A DNA stretch of 5,326 bases from the NCBI GenBank assembly GCA_024742655.1, contig JANSYB010000209.1, positions 1 through 5,326 of the forward strand, in the 5' to 3' direction. The translations under genes were made by a program, and so were the position numbers. Origin of the DNA: Paracoccaceae bacterium (GTDB taxonomy: Bacteria; Pseudomonadota; Alphaproteobacteria; Rhodobacterales; Rhodobacteraceae). A model generated the notes under the pieces. That model was given only the letters and a program-made list of their open reading frames with translations, was not told the DNA's origin and ran no database searches. Positions 1-5,326 of this stretch are shown here, one piece after another. Position 1 is the stretch's first letter; the number at the start of each line of letters is the position of its first letter.

Positions 1-508
1 CGCCTGGGCCTATTCGGCCGAGCCTGTCCGGCTGAAAAAGTCGGGCTGGTGGGGGCCGGGCCTTGTCGGGCTGTGCTACGAAGGTCTGCCATGGTTCACC
101 GGTGCCGCCGTCCTGTCGGCGGGGGCGCCCTCGTGGCAGATAGTGGTGATTGCGCTGCTCTACGCGATCGGGGCGCATGGCATCATGACGCTCAATGATT
201 TCAAGGCCTTGGAGGGTGATCGTCAGATGGGCGTGAATTCTCTTCCGGTCACGCTCGGCCCGGAGCGGGCCGCGCGCGTGGCCTGCTGGGTAATGACCGT
301 GCCGCAAATTGGCGTGATCGCGCTGTTGCTGAGCTGGGGCAAGACGGGTCATGCCATCGCCGTTGCCGGCGTCCTGCTGGCGCAGTTCTGGGCCATGCGC
401 GTGCTGCTGTCCGACCCCAAGGGCCGCGCGCCCTGGTATAACGCGACCGGCATCACGCTTTACGTCAGCGGCATGATGGTCGCCGCCTTCGCGTTGCGGG
501 GGCTGTGA
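1..508 (+). CDS. bchG: Bacteriochlorophyll synthase BchG, C-terminal part (5' end outside window)
   Basis: This is a membrane prenyltransferase of the UbiA superfamily that esterifies the C17 propionate of bacteriochlorophyllide a with geranylgeranyl (or phytyl) diphosphate. The first whole codon is at position 2 and the frame runs open to TGA at 506-508, giving about 168 residues of a protein usually near 300. The start and the first Asp-rich motif therefore lie upstream of the window. The start of the visible part (AYSAEPVRLKKSGWWG) and the block NDFKALEGDRQMG (nt 194-232) match the conserved second Asp motif, which binds Mg-diphosphate. About five hydrophobic segments follow the family pattern, including ones near nt 80-130, 145-190, 275-345, 355-410 and 445-505. 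The stop overlaps the next start by one base (TGATG), suggesting translational coupling. The BchG assignment over other UbiA proteins rests on these motifs and on the bch neighbours. Confidence 0.95.
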   Translation, partial: AWAYSAEPVRLKKSGWWGPGLVGLCYEGLPWFTGAAVLSAGAPSWQIVVIALLYAIGAHGIMTLNDFKALEGDRQMGVNSLPVTLGPERAARVACWVMTVPQIGVIALLLSWGKTGHAIAVAGVLLAQFWAMRVLLSDPKGRAPWYNATGITLYVSGMMVAAFALRGL

Positions 509-1779
509 TGAGCCTGGGGGCAACACAAACACTGGGCTGGGGCGGCATTGTCCGCCTGTGCCTGGCAAATGCCGCGATTGGCGGTCTGTCCGCCTTGCCG
601 GTCAACCTCTTCAACCGCCTGATGACGGTCGAATTGGCGCTGCCTGCGCTGCTGCCGGGGTTCCTGGTGGCGTTGCATTATGCGGTGCAGTTGTCTCGGC
701 CGGTCTGGGGGCATCGTTCGGACGCCAAGGGCGGGCGCACGCCGTTCATCTTGGGCGGGATCGCGGTTGTCGGCCTTGGCCTGGTGATGACCGCCTGGGC
801 CATTGCCTATGCGCCAAGCTACGGTATCGCCCTGACCGTCTGGATCGTGGCCTATGCGCTGATCGGCTTCGGCATCGGTGCGGCGGGCACGTCTTTCCTG
901 GCCCTGCTGGCCACGGCGGCCCCAGATGAACGCAAGGGGGCCGCGGCCACGATTGCGTGGCTGATGCTGATCGCGGGGGCGATTGCGGCGTCGATCGGCA
1001 CGGGCATCGCGCTGAAACCCTATTCGCCGGACCGCCTGATGCTGGTGGTGCCCTGCGTGGCGGTGGCCTGTTTCGTGGCGGCCCTGCTGGGCACGCTGGG
1101 GACCGAGCGCCGCCTCGGCGCCGTGCCCGCCCCGTCGCAGCCGTCGCTGATGCCGGCGCTGCGGGCCACATGGGCCGATCCGGCGGCACGCGCCTTTACC
1201 GGGTTCGTCTTCCTGTCGATCCTGGCCTTTTATCTCAGCGAACTGGTGCTTGAGCCTTTCGCGGGCCATGTGCACGGATTGACGCCCGACGCCTCGACCA
1301 AGCTGTCGGGGGGCAAGGATGGCGCCTCGCTTGTGGGCATGATCGCGGCGGGCGCGCTGTCGACCTTTGGCATTGGCAGTCTGCGGGGCTGGGCGGTCAC
1401 TGGCTGCATCATCTCGGCGGTGGGCCTTGTGGGGCTGGGCGCCGGTCTGGCGCTGGTGCCCTTCACGGTGATCCTCGGGCTGGGCAACGGCCTGTTCGTG
1501 GTCGGCGCCATCGGCTCCATGATGCGGCTGGCGGCGGCGCAGGAGGGCGCGACCGGCACCCGCATGGGCGTCTTTGGCGCCGCACAGGCGGTGGCGGCGG
1601 GCCTTGCCGGCCTTCTGGCCACCGGCACACTTGATCTTGCACGCGTGGCGCTGCCCGACGGGGCGGCCTACAGCGTGGTCTTCGGCCTCGAGGCCGTTCT
1701 GTTCCTGGCTGCGGCCCTCGTGGCGACGCGGATCCTTCATGGTCGCGTTGCGCAGCCGCAGCTTCAACCGGGAGAATGA
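508..1779 (+). CDS. PucC/LhaA-family 12-helix membrane protein (orf428/bch2 type), probable bacteriochlorophyll delivery
   Basis: This 423-residue integral membrane protein belongs to the bacteriochlorophyll-delivery branch of the major facilitator superfamily (PucC, LhaA, Orf428). Twelve hydrophobic segments can be read: roughly residues 14-34, 43-61, 79-101, 106-137, 148-170, 179-199, a helix after the soluble loop starting near 231, and five more to the C-terminus. Between helices 2 and 3 lies RPVWGHRSDAKGGRTPFI (about residues 64-81), the MFS loop signature in the form typical of the PucC family. The central loop between helices 6 and 7 is charged and Pro-rich. Position between bchG and bchP is the known place of orf428 in Rhodobacter clusters. 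ATG at 508 is preferred because it overlaps the bchG stop, though GTG at 505 is also in frame. PucC and LhaA are needed for antenna assembly. A role in passing new pigment from BchG/BchP to apoproteins is inference, and the transported substrate is not shown by sequence. Confidence 0.88.
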   Translation: MSLGATQTLGWGGIVRLCLANAAIGGLSALPVNLFNRLMTVELALPALLPGFLVALHYAVQLSRPVWGHRSDAKGGRTPFILGGIAVVGLGLVMTAWAIAYAPSYGIALTVWIVAYALIGFGIGAAGTSFLALLATAAPDERKGAAATIAWLMLIAGAIAASIGTGIALKPYSPDRLMLVVPCVAVACFVAALLGTLGTERRLGAVPAPSQPSLMPALRATWADPAARAFTGFVFLSILAFYLSELVLEPFAGHVHGLTPDASTKLSGGKDGASLVGMIAAGALSTFGIGSLRGWAVTGCIISAVGLVGLGAGLALVPFTVILGLGNGLFVVGAIGSMMRLAAAQEGATGTRMGVFGAAQAVAAGLAGLLATGTLDLARVALPDGAAYSVVFGLEAVLFLAAALVATRILHGRVAQPQLQPGE

Positions 1780-1782
1780 CGA

Positions 1783-2961
1783 ATGTATGATGTGGTCATC
1801 GTGGGCGGCGGCCCGTCGGGCGCAACAGCGGCCGAGGATCTGGCACGGTCCGGGCACAAGGTTGCCCTGCTCGACAGGGCCGGGCGGATCAAACCCTGCG
1901 GCGGGGCGATCCCACCGCGCCTGATCGAGGATTTTCATATCCCCGACGAGATGCTGGTGGCCAAGATCACCACCGCGCGGATGATTTCACCCACGGGCCG
2001 CAAGGTCGATATCCCGATCGAGAACGGTTTTGTCGGTATGGTCGACCGCGAGGATTTCGACGAATATCTGCGCGACCGCGCCGCCAAGGCGGGCGCCGTG
2101 CGCGCCACGGGCACCTACAAGCGGATCGACCGAGAAGCGGGCGTCACCAAGGTGATCTACCGCGACAAGGTCAGCGGGAACGAGCGCGAACTGCCCTGCA
2201 AGCTGGTGATCGGTGCGGATGGCGCGCGCTCGAACGTGGCGCGCGACGAGGTGCCGGGCGGGGATCGCATCCCCTATGTGGTCGCCTATCACGAAATCAT
2301 CGAGGCGCCGGGCGCGGTGGGGGATTATGATCCGATGCGCTGTGACGTGATCTATGACGGGCGCATCTCGCCGGATTTCTACGGCTGGGTCTTTCCGCAC
2401 GGCAAATCGGCCAGTGTCGGTATGGGCTCGATGGTCAAGGGGGTGGATCTCAAGCAGGCCACCGCCGACCTGCGTGCGGCCAGTGGTCTGGCCGACTGCC
2501 CGACCATCCGCAAGGAGGGCGCGCCCATCCCTTTGAAGCCGCTGGATCGGTGGGACAATGGCAAGGACGTGGTGCTGGCCGGGGACGCGGCCGGTGTCGT
2601 CGCACCCAGTTCGGGTGAGGGAATCTATTATGCCATGGCCGGCGGACGCGTGGCCGCCACCGCGGCGGCGGCCTGTCTTGCCTCGGGCCGTGTCAAGGAC
2701 CTCAGGCTGGCGCGGCAGCTATTCATGCGCGAACACAAGACCGTGTTCCGGGTGCTGGCGTCGATGCAGAATGCCTATTACAAGTCCGATGAGCGACGCG
2801 AGCGGTTCGTGTCGCTGTGCCATGATATCGACGTGCAACGGCTGACCTTCGAGGCCTACATGAACAAGAAACTCGTCAAGGCGCGCCCGATGGCGCATCT
2901 CAAGATCGGGCTGAAGAACCTCGCCCATCTGACGCGACTGGTGCCGGCGGCCTATACATGA
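1783..2961 (+). CDS. bchP: Geranylgeranyl reductase BchP
   Basis: BchP is a flavin-dependent reductase that saturates three double bonds of the geranylgeranyl tail to give phytyl, the last steps of bacteriochlorophyll a synthesis. The 392-residue product has the usual length. Residues 4-17 form the FAD Rossmann motif (G8-x-G10-x-x-G13), with Asp31 at the end of the second strand. K37-PCGG is the conserved Cys-Gly-Gly block of this reductase family. VIGADGAR (142-149) is the DG motif, and LAGDAAGVVAPSSGEG (265-280) is the second FAD-binding GD motif. No signal peptide is seen, so a cytoplasmic protein at the membrane face is expected. The start follows the previous stop by three bases and has GGGAGA at 1770-1775, seven bases upstream and inside the preceding gene. 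The stop overlaps the idi start as ATGA. A ChlP-like or archaeal-type GG reductase is the alternative, but the operon context makes BchP very likely. Confidence 0.96.
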   Translation: MYDVVIVGGGPSGATAAEDLARSGHKVALLDRAGRIKPCGGAIPPRLIEDFHIPDEMLVAKITTARMISPTGRKVDIPIENGFVGMVDREDFDEYLRDRAAKAGAVRATGTYKRIDREAGVTKVIYRDKVSGNERELPCKLVIGADGARSNVARDEVPGGDRIPYVVAYHEIIEAPGAVGDYDPMRCDVIYDGRISPDFYGWVFPHGKSASVGMGSMVKGVDLKQATADLRAASGLADCPTIRKEGAPIPLKPLDRWDNGKDVVLAGDAAGVVAPSSGEGIYYAMAGGRVAATAAAACLASGRVKDLRLARQLFMREHKTVFRVLASMQNAYYKSDERRERFVSLCHDIDVQRLTFEAYMNKKLVKARPMAHLKIGLKNLAHLTRLVPAAYT

Positions 2962-3473
2962 ACGTGATGATTCCCACATGGATCGGCGGCGATCTTGTCG
3001 CCGTCGAGAAGTTGGAGGCGCATCAGCGCGGTCTGCGCCACAAGGCCGTTTCGGTCTTCGTGATGCATGGCGACGAGGTGCTGATCCAGCGTCGCGCGCT
3101 TGGCAAGTACCACACGCCCGGCCTTTGGGCGAACACCTGCTGCACCCATCCCAACTGGGGCGAGGATCCGATGGCCTGCGCGATCCGCCGGCTGGACGAG
3201 GAGCTTGGCATCACCGGCCTCACGCTCGACCATCGCGACCGGGTGGAATACCGCGCCGATGTGGGCGGTGGCCTGGTGGAGCATGAACTGGTCGATATCT
3301 TCATGGCGCGCGTGCCTGAACGCATCGCGCTGGCACCCAACCCGGACGAGGTGCTGGACACCGACTGGGTCACCCGCGCTGATCTGGAGGCGCGCATCCG
3401 CGCCACGCCGGACGTGTTCACGCCATGGCTGCGCATCTATCTCGACAAGCACGCCGGTCAGATCTTTTCCTGA
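2958..3473 (+). CDS. idi: Type I isopentenyl-diphosphate delta-isomerase (Nudix fold)
   Basis: Idi interconverts isopentenyl and dimethylallyl diphosphate in the cytoplasm and feeds geranylgeranyl diphosphate synthesis for bacteriochlorophyll tails and carotenoids. The protein has 171 residues, normal for bacterial type I enzymes. The catalytic Cys is Cys62 in WANTCCTHP (57-65). Glu110 in EHE (108-110) matches the second catalytic residue of the E. coli enzyme. Likely metal ligands are His22, His28, His64, Glu108 and Glu110, and Glu82 lies 20 residues after Cys62 as in E. coli (C67/E87). The Nudix box (63-85) is degenerate, as is usual in this family. The start shares ATGA with the bchP stop, so coupled translation is likely. 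In-frame ATG at 2967 (Met4) is an alternative start close to the conserved IPxW. This gene corresponds to orf176 of Rhodobacter clusters. It ends the tight bchG-orf428-bchP-idi run. Confidence 0.96.
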   Translation: MNVMIPTWIGGDLVAVEKLEAHQRGLRHKAVSVFVMHGDEVLIQRRALGKYHTPGLWANTCCTHPNWGEDPMACAIRRLDEELGITGLTLDHRDRVEYRADVGGGLVEHELVDIFMARVPERIALAPNPDEVLDTDWVTRADLEARIRATPDVFTPWLRIYLDKHAGQIFS

Positions 3474-3500
3474 CCGCGTGAATCCGCTGCGGATTCCGGT
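3473..3500 (+). terminator. Hairpin just after idi; possible terminator or 3'-end stabiliser
   Basis: GAATCCG (3480-3486) pairs with CGGATTC (3490-3496) around a CTG loop, a perfect 7-bp stem. It can extend by ACCG (3473-3476) with CGGT (3497-3500) if three bases (CGT, 3477-3479) bulge out. The stem starts in the idi stop codon. Only a short TTT follows (3505-3507), so it is not a classical intrinsic terminator. It may weaken read-through into bchE or protect the 3' end of the upstream mRNA. Confidence 0.4.
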
Positions 3501-3505
3501 CGGAT

Positions 3506-3519
3506 TTGATATGTGTCAA
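3506..3519 (+). promoter_or_regulatory. Fnr-type box (probable FnrL site) upstream of bchE
   Basis: TTGAT-ATGT-GTCAA fits the Fnr/Crp-family pattern TTGAY-N4-RTCAA at every defined position and differs from the strict TTGAT-N4-ATCAA at one base. It lies 49 bases before the bchE ATG. FnrL is the oxygen-sensing Fe-S activator of Rhodobacter, and its known targets include tetrapyrrole genes such as hemA, hemN, hemZ and bchE. A class II position at -41.5 would put the transcript start near 3554. That is very close to the Shine-Dalgarno sequence, and I see no convincing -10 for it. Confidence 0.65.
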
Positions 3520-3535
3520 TTTTCAGCATGAGAAT
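3506..3535 (+). promoter_or_regulatory. Possible sigma-70-like promoter for bchE
   Basis: TTGATA (3506-3511) matches the -35 consensus at 5 of 6 bases. GAGAAT (3530-3535) matches the -10 at 4 of 6, with an 18-base spacer. This predicts a start near 3542, inside the PpsR palindrome. The -35 overlaps the Fnr-type box, so this promoter and a class II FnrL promoter starting near 3554 are competing models. Confidence 0.3.
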
Positions 3536-3538
3536 CTG

Positions 3539-3556
3539 TGTCAACCTAGGTTGACA
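3539..3556 (+). promoter_or_regulatory. PpsR/CrtJ operator: perfect 18-bp palindrome
   Basis: TGTCAACCTAGGTTGACA is a perfect palindrome and matches the PpsR/CrtJ consensus TGT-N12-ACA exactly. PpsR (CrtJ) is the aerobic repressor of bch, crt and puc genes in Rhodobacter. The site ends 12 bases before the bchE ATG and abuts the Shine-Dalgarno sequence. Bound repressor here would cover the transcript start or -10 region. A related copy of one half (TGTGTCAA) lies 25 bases upstream at 3512-3519. Confidence 0.8.
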
Positions 3557-3562
3557 GAGGAG
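3556..3562 (+). promoter_or_regulatory. Strong Shine-Dalgarno sequence setting the bchE start
   Basis: AGAGGAG ends six bases before ATG at 3569-3571. It supports this start over the in-frame TTG at 3506, which would add 21 residues not seen in BchE proteins and would place coding sequence over the operators. Confidence 0.85.
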
Positions 3563-3568
3563 ATTATC

Positions 3569-5215
3569 ATGCGACTGGTCCTGATCCACCCCAACTATCA
3601 CTCCGGCGGTGCCGAGATCGCCGGCAACTGGCCACCCGCCTGGGTGGCCTATATCGCGGGATCGCTGAAAACCGCCGGGTTCGACGACATCCATTTCATC
3701 GACGCCATGACCAATGACATGAGCGATGACGAGGTGGCGTTGAGGCTGCGCGAGTTGCAGCCCGACGTGGTGGGAACCACGTCCATCACGCCGTCCATTT
3801 ACAAGGCCGAGCGGCTTTTGCAGCTGTCCAAGCAGGTGGTGCCCGATGCGCTGACCGTGCTGGGCGGGGTGCATGCAACCTTCATGTACAAGCAGGTCCT
3901 GTCCGAGGCGCCCTGGGTCGATGTGATCGTGCGGGGCGAGGGCGAGGAGATCATCGTCGAATTGATCCGCGCCGTTCACGAAGGCCGCTATTTCCAGGAC
4001 CGCCGCAAGATCAAGGGCCTGGCCTTTACCGACGAGGGCGAGATCGTGGCCACGCCGGCCGCCTCGACCGTGAAGAACCTTGACGGGATCACCCCCGACT
4101 GGTCGCTGCTGGAGTGGGAGAAATACATTTATGTCCCGCTGAACACGCGCGTGGCGATTCCCAACATGGCGCGGGGATGCCCGTTCACCTGTTCGTTCTG
4201 TTCGCAGTGGAAATTCTGGCGCGACTACCGGGTGCGTGATCCAAAGGCCGTGGTGGACGAGATCGAAACGCTGGTGAACGATCACGGCGTCGGCTTCTTC
4301 ATCCTTGCGGATGAGGAACCCACCATCAACAAGCGCAAGTTCACCGAATTCTGCGAGGAACTGATCGCGCGGGGCCTGCCCGACAAGGTCAAGTGGGGCA
4401 TCAACACCCGCGTGACCGACATCATGCGTGACAAGAAGGACCTCTGGCTGTGGCGCAAGGCCGGGCTGGTGCATGTCAGCCTCGGCACCGAGGCCGCTGC
4501 ACAGATGAAGCTGGACCTGTTCAACAAGGAAACCAAGGTCGCCGAGAACAAGGAGGCGATCCGCCTGCTGCGCGAGGCCGACATTTTCACCGAGGCGCAA
4601 TTCATCGTGGGTCTGGACAACGAGACGCCCGAGACACTGGAAGAAACCTACCGCTTCGCCCGAGAGTGGAACCCGGATCTGGCCAACTGGTCGATGTATA
4701 CGCCCTGGCCCTTTACCCCGCTCTTCCAGGAGCTGGGCGACAAGGTCGAGGTGTTCGATTTCGAGAAGTACAACTTCGTCACGCCGATCATGAAGCCGGA
4801 CGCGATGGACCGTGCGACCCTGCTGGACCGGGTGATGCACAATTATCGGCGCTTCTACATGATCAAGGCGCTGTTCCATTACCCGTGGCGCGGCACCGGG
4901 TTCCGGCGCAAATACCTGTTGGGCTGCCTGAAGGCCTTTGCCAAGGCCGGGTTCGCGCGCACGTTCTATGACCTGGGCAAGGTGGGCTACTGGGGCCCGC
5001 AGTCCAAGGAAAAGGTCGATTTCCATTTCGACGACACGCGCCAGATCGCCGATGCGCAGATGGCCGACTGGGAGGCCATGGCCGACCGCAAGAAAAAGGC
5101 GGCTGAGCGCAAGGCCGCCGTGCGCGATCAGGTCAAGGCCGAGAAGGCCCGGCTGGCCGCGCTTCAGGCCGAGGCGCGCGCCTGCGGCGGCAGCGACCAG
5201 CAGATGGAGAGCTAG
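3569..5215 (+). CDS. bchE: Mg-protoporphyrin IX monomethyl ester anaerobic oxidative cyclase BchE
   Basis: BchE is a B12-dependent radical SAM enzyme that forms the isocyclic ring of (proto)chlorophyllide without oxygen, taking the C13(1) keto oxygen from water. The protein has 548 residues. The N-terminus ([20 protein letters not shown]) is the hallmark of BchE. Residues about 1-135 form the cobalamin-binding-like domain, with LGGVHA at 98-103 and VRGEGEE at 121-127. The radical SAM domain follows, with its [4Fe-4S] ligands C204-x3-C208-x2-C211 and ADEEP at 247-251. The last 55 or so residues are rich in Ala, Lys, Arg and Glu and probably form a helix or coiled coil. The start is fixed by AGAGGAG six bases upstream and by the conserved N-terminus. 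The 95-base gap before it carries Fnr-type and PpsR-type sites, so expression when oxygen is low is expected. bchJ begins nine bases after the stop. Confidence 0.97.
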   Translation: MRLVLIHPNYHSGGAEIAGNWPPAWVAYIAGSLKTAGFDDIHFIDAMTNDMSDDEVALRLRELQPDVVGTTSITPSIYKAERLLQLSKQVVPDALTVLGGVHATFMYKQVLSEAPWVDVIVRGEGEEIIVELIRAVHEGRYFQDRRKIKGLAFTDEGEIVATPAASTVKNLDGITPDWSLLEWEKYIYVPLNTRVAIPNMARGCPFTCSFCSQWKFWRDYRVRDPKAVVDEIETLVNDHGVGFFILADEEPTINKRKFTEFCEELIARGLPDKVKWGINTRVTDIMRDKKDLWLWRKAGLVHVSLGTEAAAQMKLDLFNKETKVAENKEAIRLLREADIFTEAQFIVGLDNETPETLEETYRFAREWNPDLANWSMYTPWPFTPLFQELGDKVEVFDFEKYNFVTPIMKPDAMDRATLLDRVMHNYRRFYMIKALFHYPWRGTGFRRKYLLGCLKAFAKAGFARTFYDLGKVGYWGPQSKEKVDFHFDDTRQIADAQMADWEAMADRKKKAAERKAAVRDQVKAEKARLAALQAEARACGGSDQQMES

Positions 5216-5224
5216 GGGGCGCCC

Positions 5225-5326
5225 ATGTCCGCGACAGCCGGGCCGCGCGTCGGCCCCAATGCGATCCTGCAGACCATCGAGGCGCTGACCGAGATGGGCG
5301 GCGCTGATCTGACCCGCCGGGTGTTC
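5225..5326 (+). CDS. bchJ: BchJ, N-terminal part (3' end outside window)
   Basis: Only the first 34 residues are present. The stretch GPRVGPNAILQTIEAL (residues 6-21) matches the N-terminus of BchJ, a small V4R-domain protein, and bchJ normally follows bchE in Rhodobacter. The ATG is preceded by AGGGGG (5214-5219), five bases upstream and overlapping the bchE stop, and the gene gap is nine bases, so bchE and bchJ are probably co-transcribed. BchJ was first called the 8-vinyl (4-vinyl) reductase. Later work assigned that reaction to BciA/BciB, and BchJ may instead bind or carry a tetrapyrrole intermediate. The identification rests on a short match plus context. Confidence 0.85.
   Translation, partial: MSATAGPRVGPNAILQTIEALTEMGGADLTRRVF

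Noticed and set aside
460..1938. 492-codon open frame on the - strand opposite the PucC-like gene
   Set aside because: It lacks any recognisable domain, is rich in Arg, Gln, His and Ala as expected for an antisense shadow of high-G+C coding DNA, and lies wholly over well-supported genes.
2958..3473. Non-standard Nudix box in Idi as a sign of lost function
   Set aside because: Type I Idi proteins normally have a degenerate Nudix box, and the catalytic Cys and Glu and the metal-binding residues are present.
3528..3554. Eight-codon leader ORF (ATG at 3528 to TGA at 3552) before bchE
   Set aside because: It has no ribosome binding site, probably lies at or upstream of the transcript start, and has no run of codons suggesting attenuation.
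3551..3556. Perfect TTGACA -35 hexamer
   Set aside because: It is only 12 bases before the bchE ATG, so a promoter using it would start inside the gene. It is better explained as the right arm of the PpsR palindrome.
3506..3568. Upstream in-frame extension of bchE from TTG at 3506
   Set aside because: It lacks a good Shine-Dalgarno sequence, would place codons over the Fnr-type and PpsR-type sites, and adds residues before the conserved [12 protein letters not shown] start.
3458..5026. 522-codon open frame on the - strand opposite bchE
   Set aside because: Its composition is that of a shadow frame. It runs across the bchE regulatory region, and bchE on the + strand has clear catalytic motifs.

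Overview
This window is part of the photosynthesis gene cluster of a purple anoxygenic phototroph, most likely an alphaproteobacterium of the Rhodobacterales (Rhodobacter/Roseobacter type). The evidence is the set of bacteriochlorophyll a genes, their order and close packing, the high G+C content, and protein sequences that read like the Rhodobacter versions. All six genes lie on the + strand, and no mobile element, CRISPR array, tRNA or rRNA is visible.

Layout. (1) 1-508: the 3' part of bchG (bacteriochlorophyll synthase). (2) 508-1779: a 12-helix PucC/LhaA-family membrane protein, the orf428/bch2 type. (3) 1783-2961: bchP (geranylgeranyl reductase). (4) 2958-3473: idi (type I isopentenyl-diphosphate isomerase). 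These four are packed with overlaps or a 3-base gap and look like one translationally coupled operon. (5) 3474-3568: a 95-base gap, the only substantial non-coding stretch. It holds a hairpin just after idi, an Fnr-type box, a perfect TGT-N12-ACA palindrome of the PpsR/CrtJ type and a strong Shine-Dalgarno sequence. (6) 3569-5215: bchE (oxygen-independent Mg-protoporphyrin monomethyl ester cyclase). (7) 5225-5326: the 5' end of bchJ, cut by the window edge.

How the genes work together. BchE builds the fifth (isocyclic) ring of the pigment, and BchJ is a V4R-domain protein of the same pathway. Idi balances IPP and DMAPP, which supply geranylgeranyl diphosphate for the pigment tail and for carotenoids. 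BchG attaches the tail and BchP reduces it to phytyl. The PucC-like protein probably handles delivery of the finished pigment in the membrane. The idi-bchE gap looks like a redox-controlled promoter with an anaerobic activator site (FnrL) and an aerobic repressor site (PpsR), which suits an enzyme that works without oxygen.

The window does not contain a new system that I can support. The points most worth a second look are the compact bchE regulatory region and the placing of bchEJ downstream of idi.
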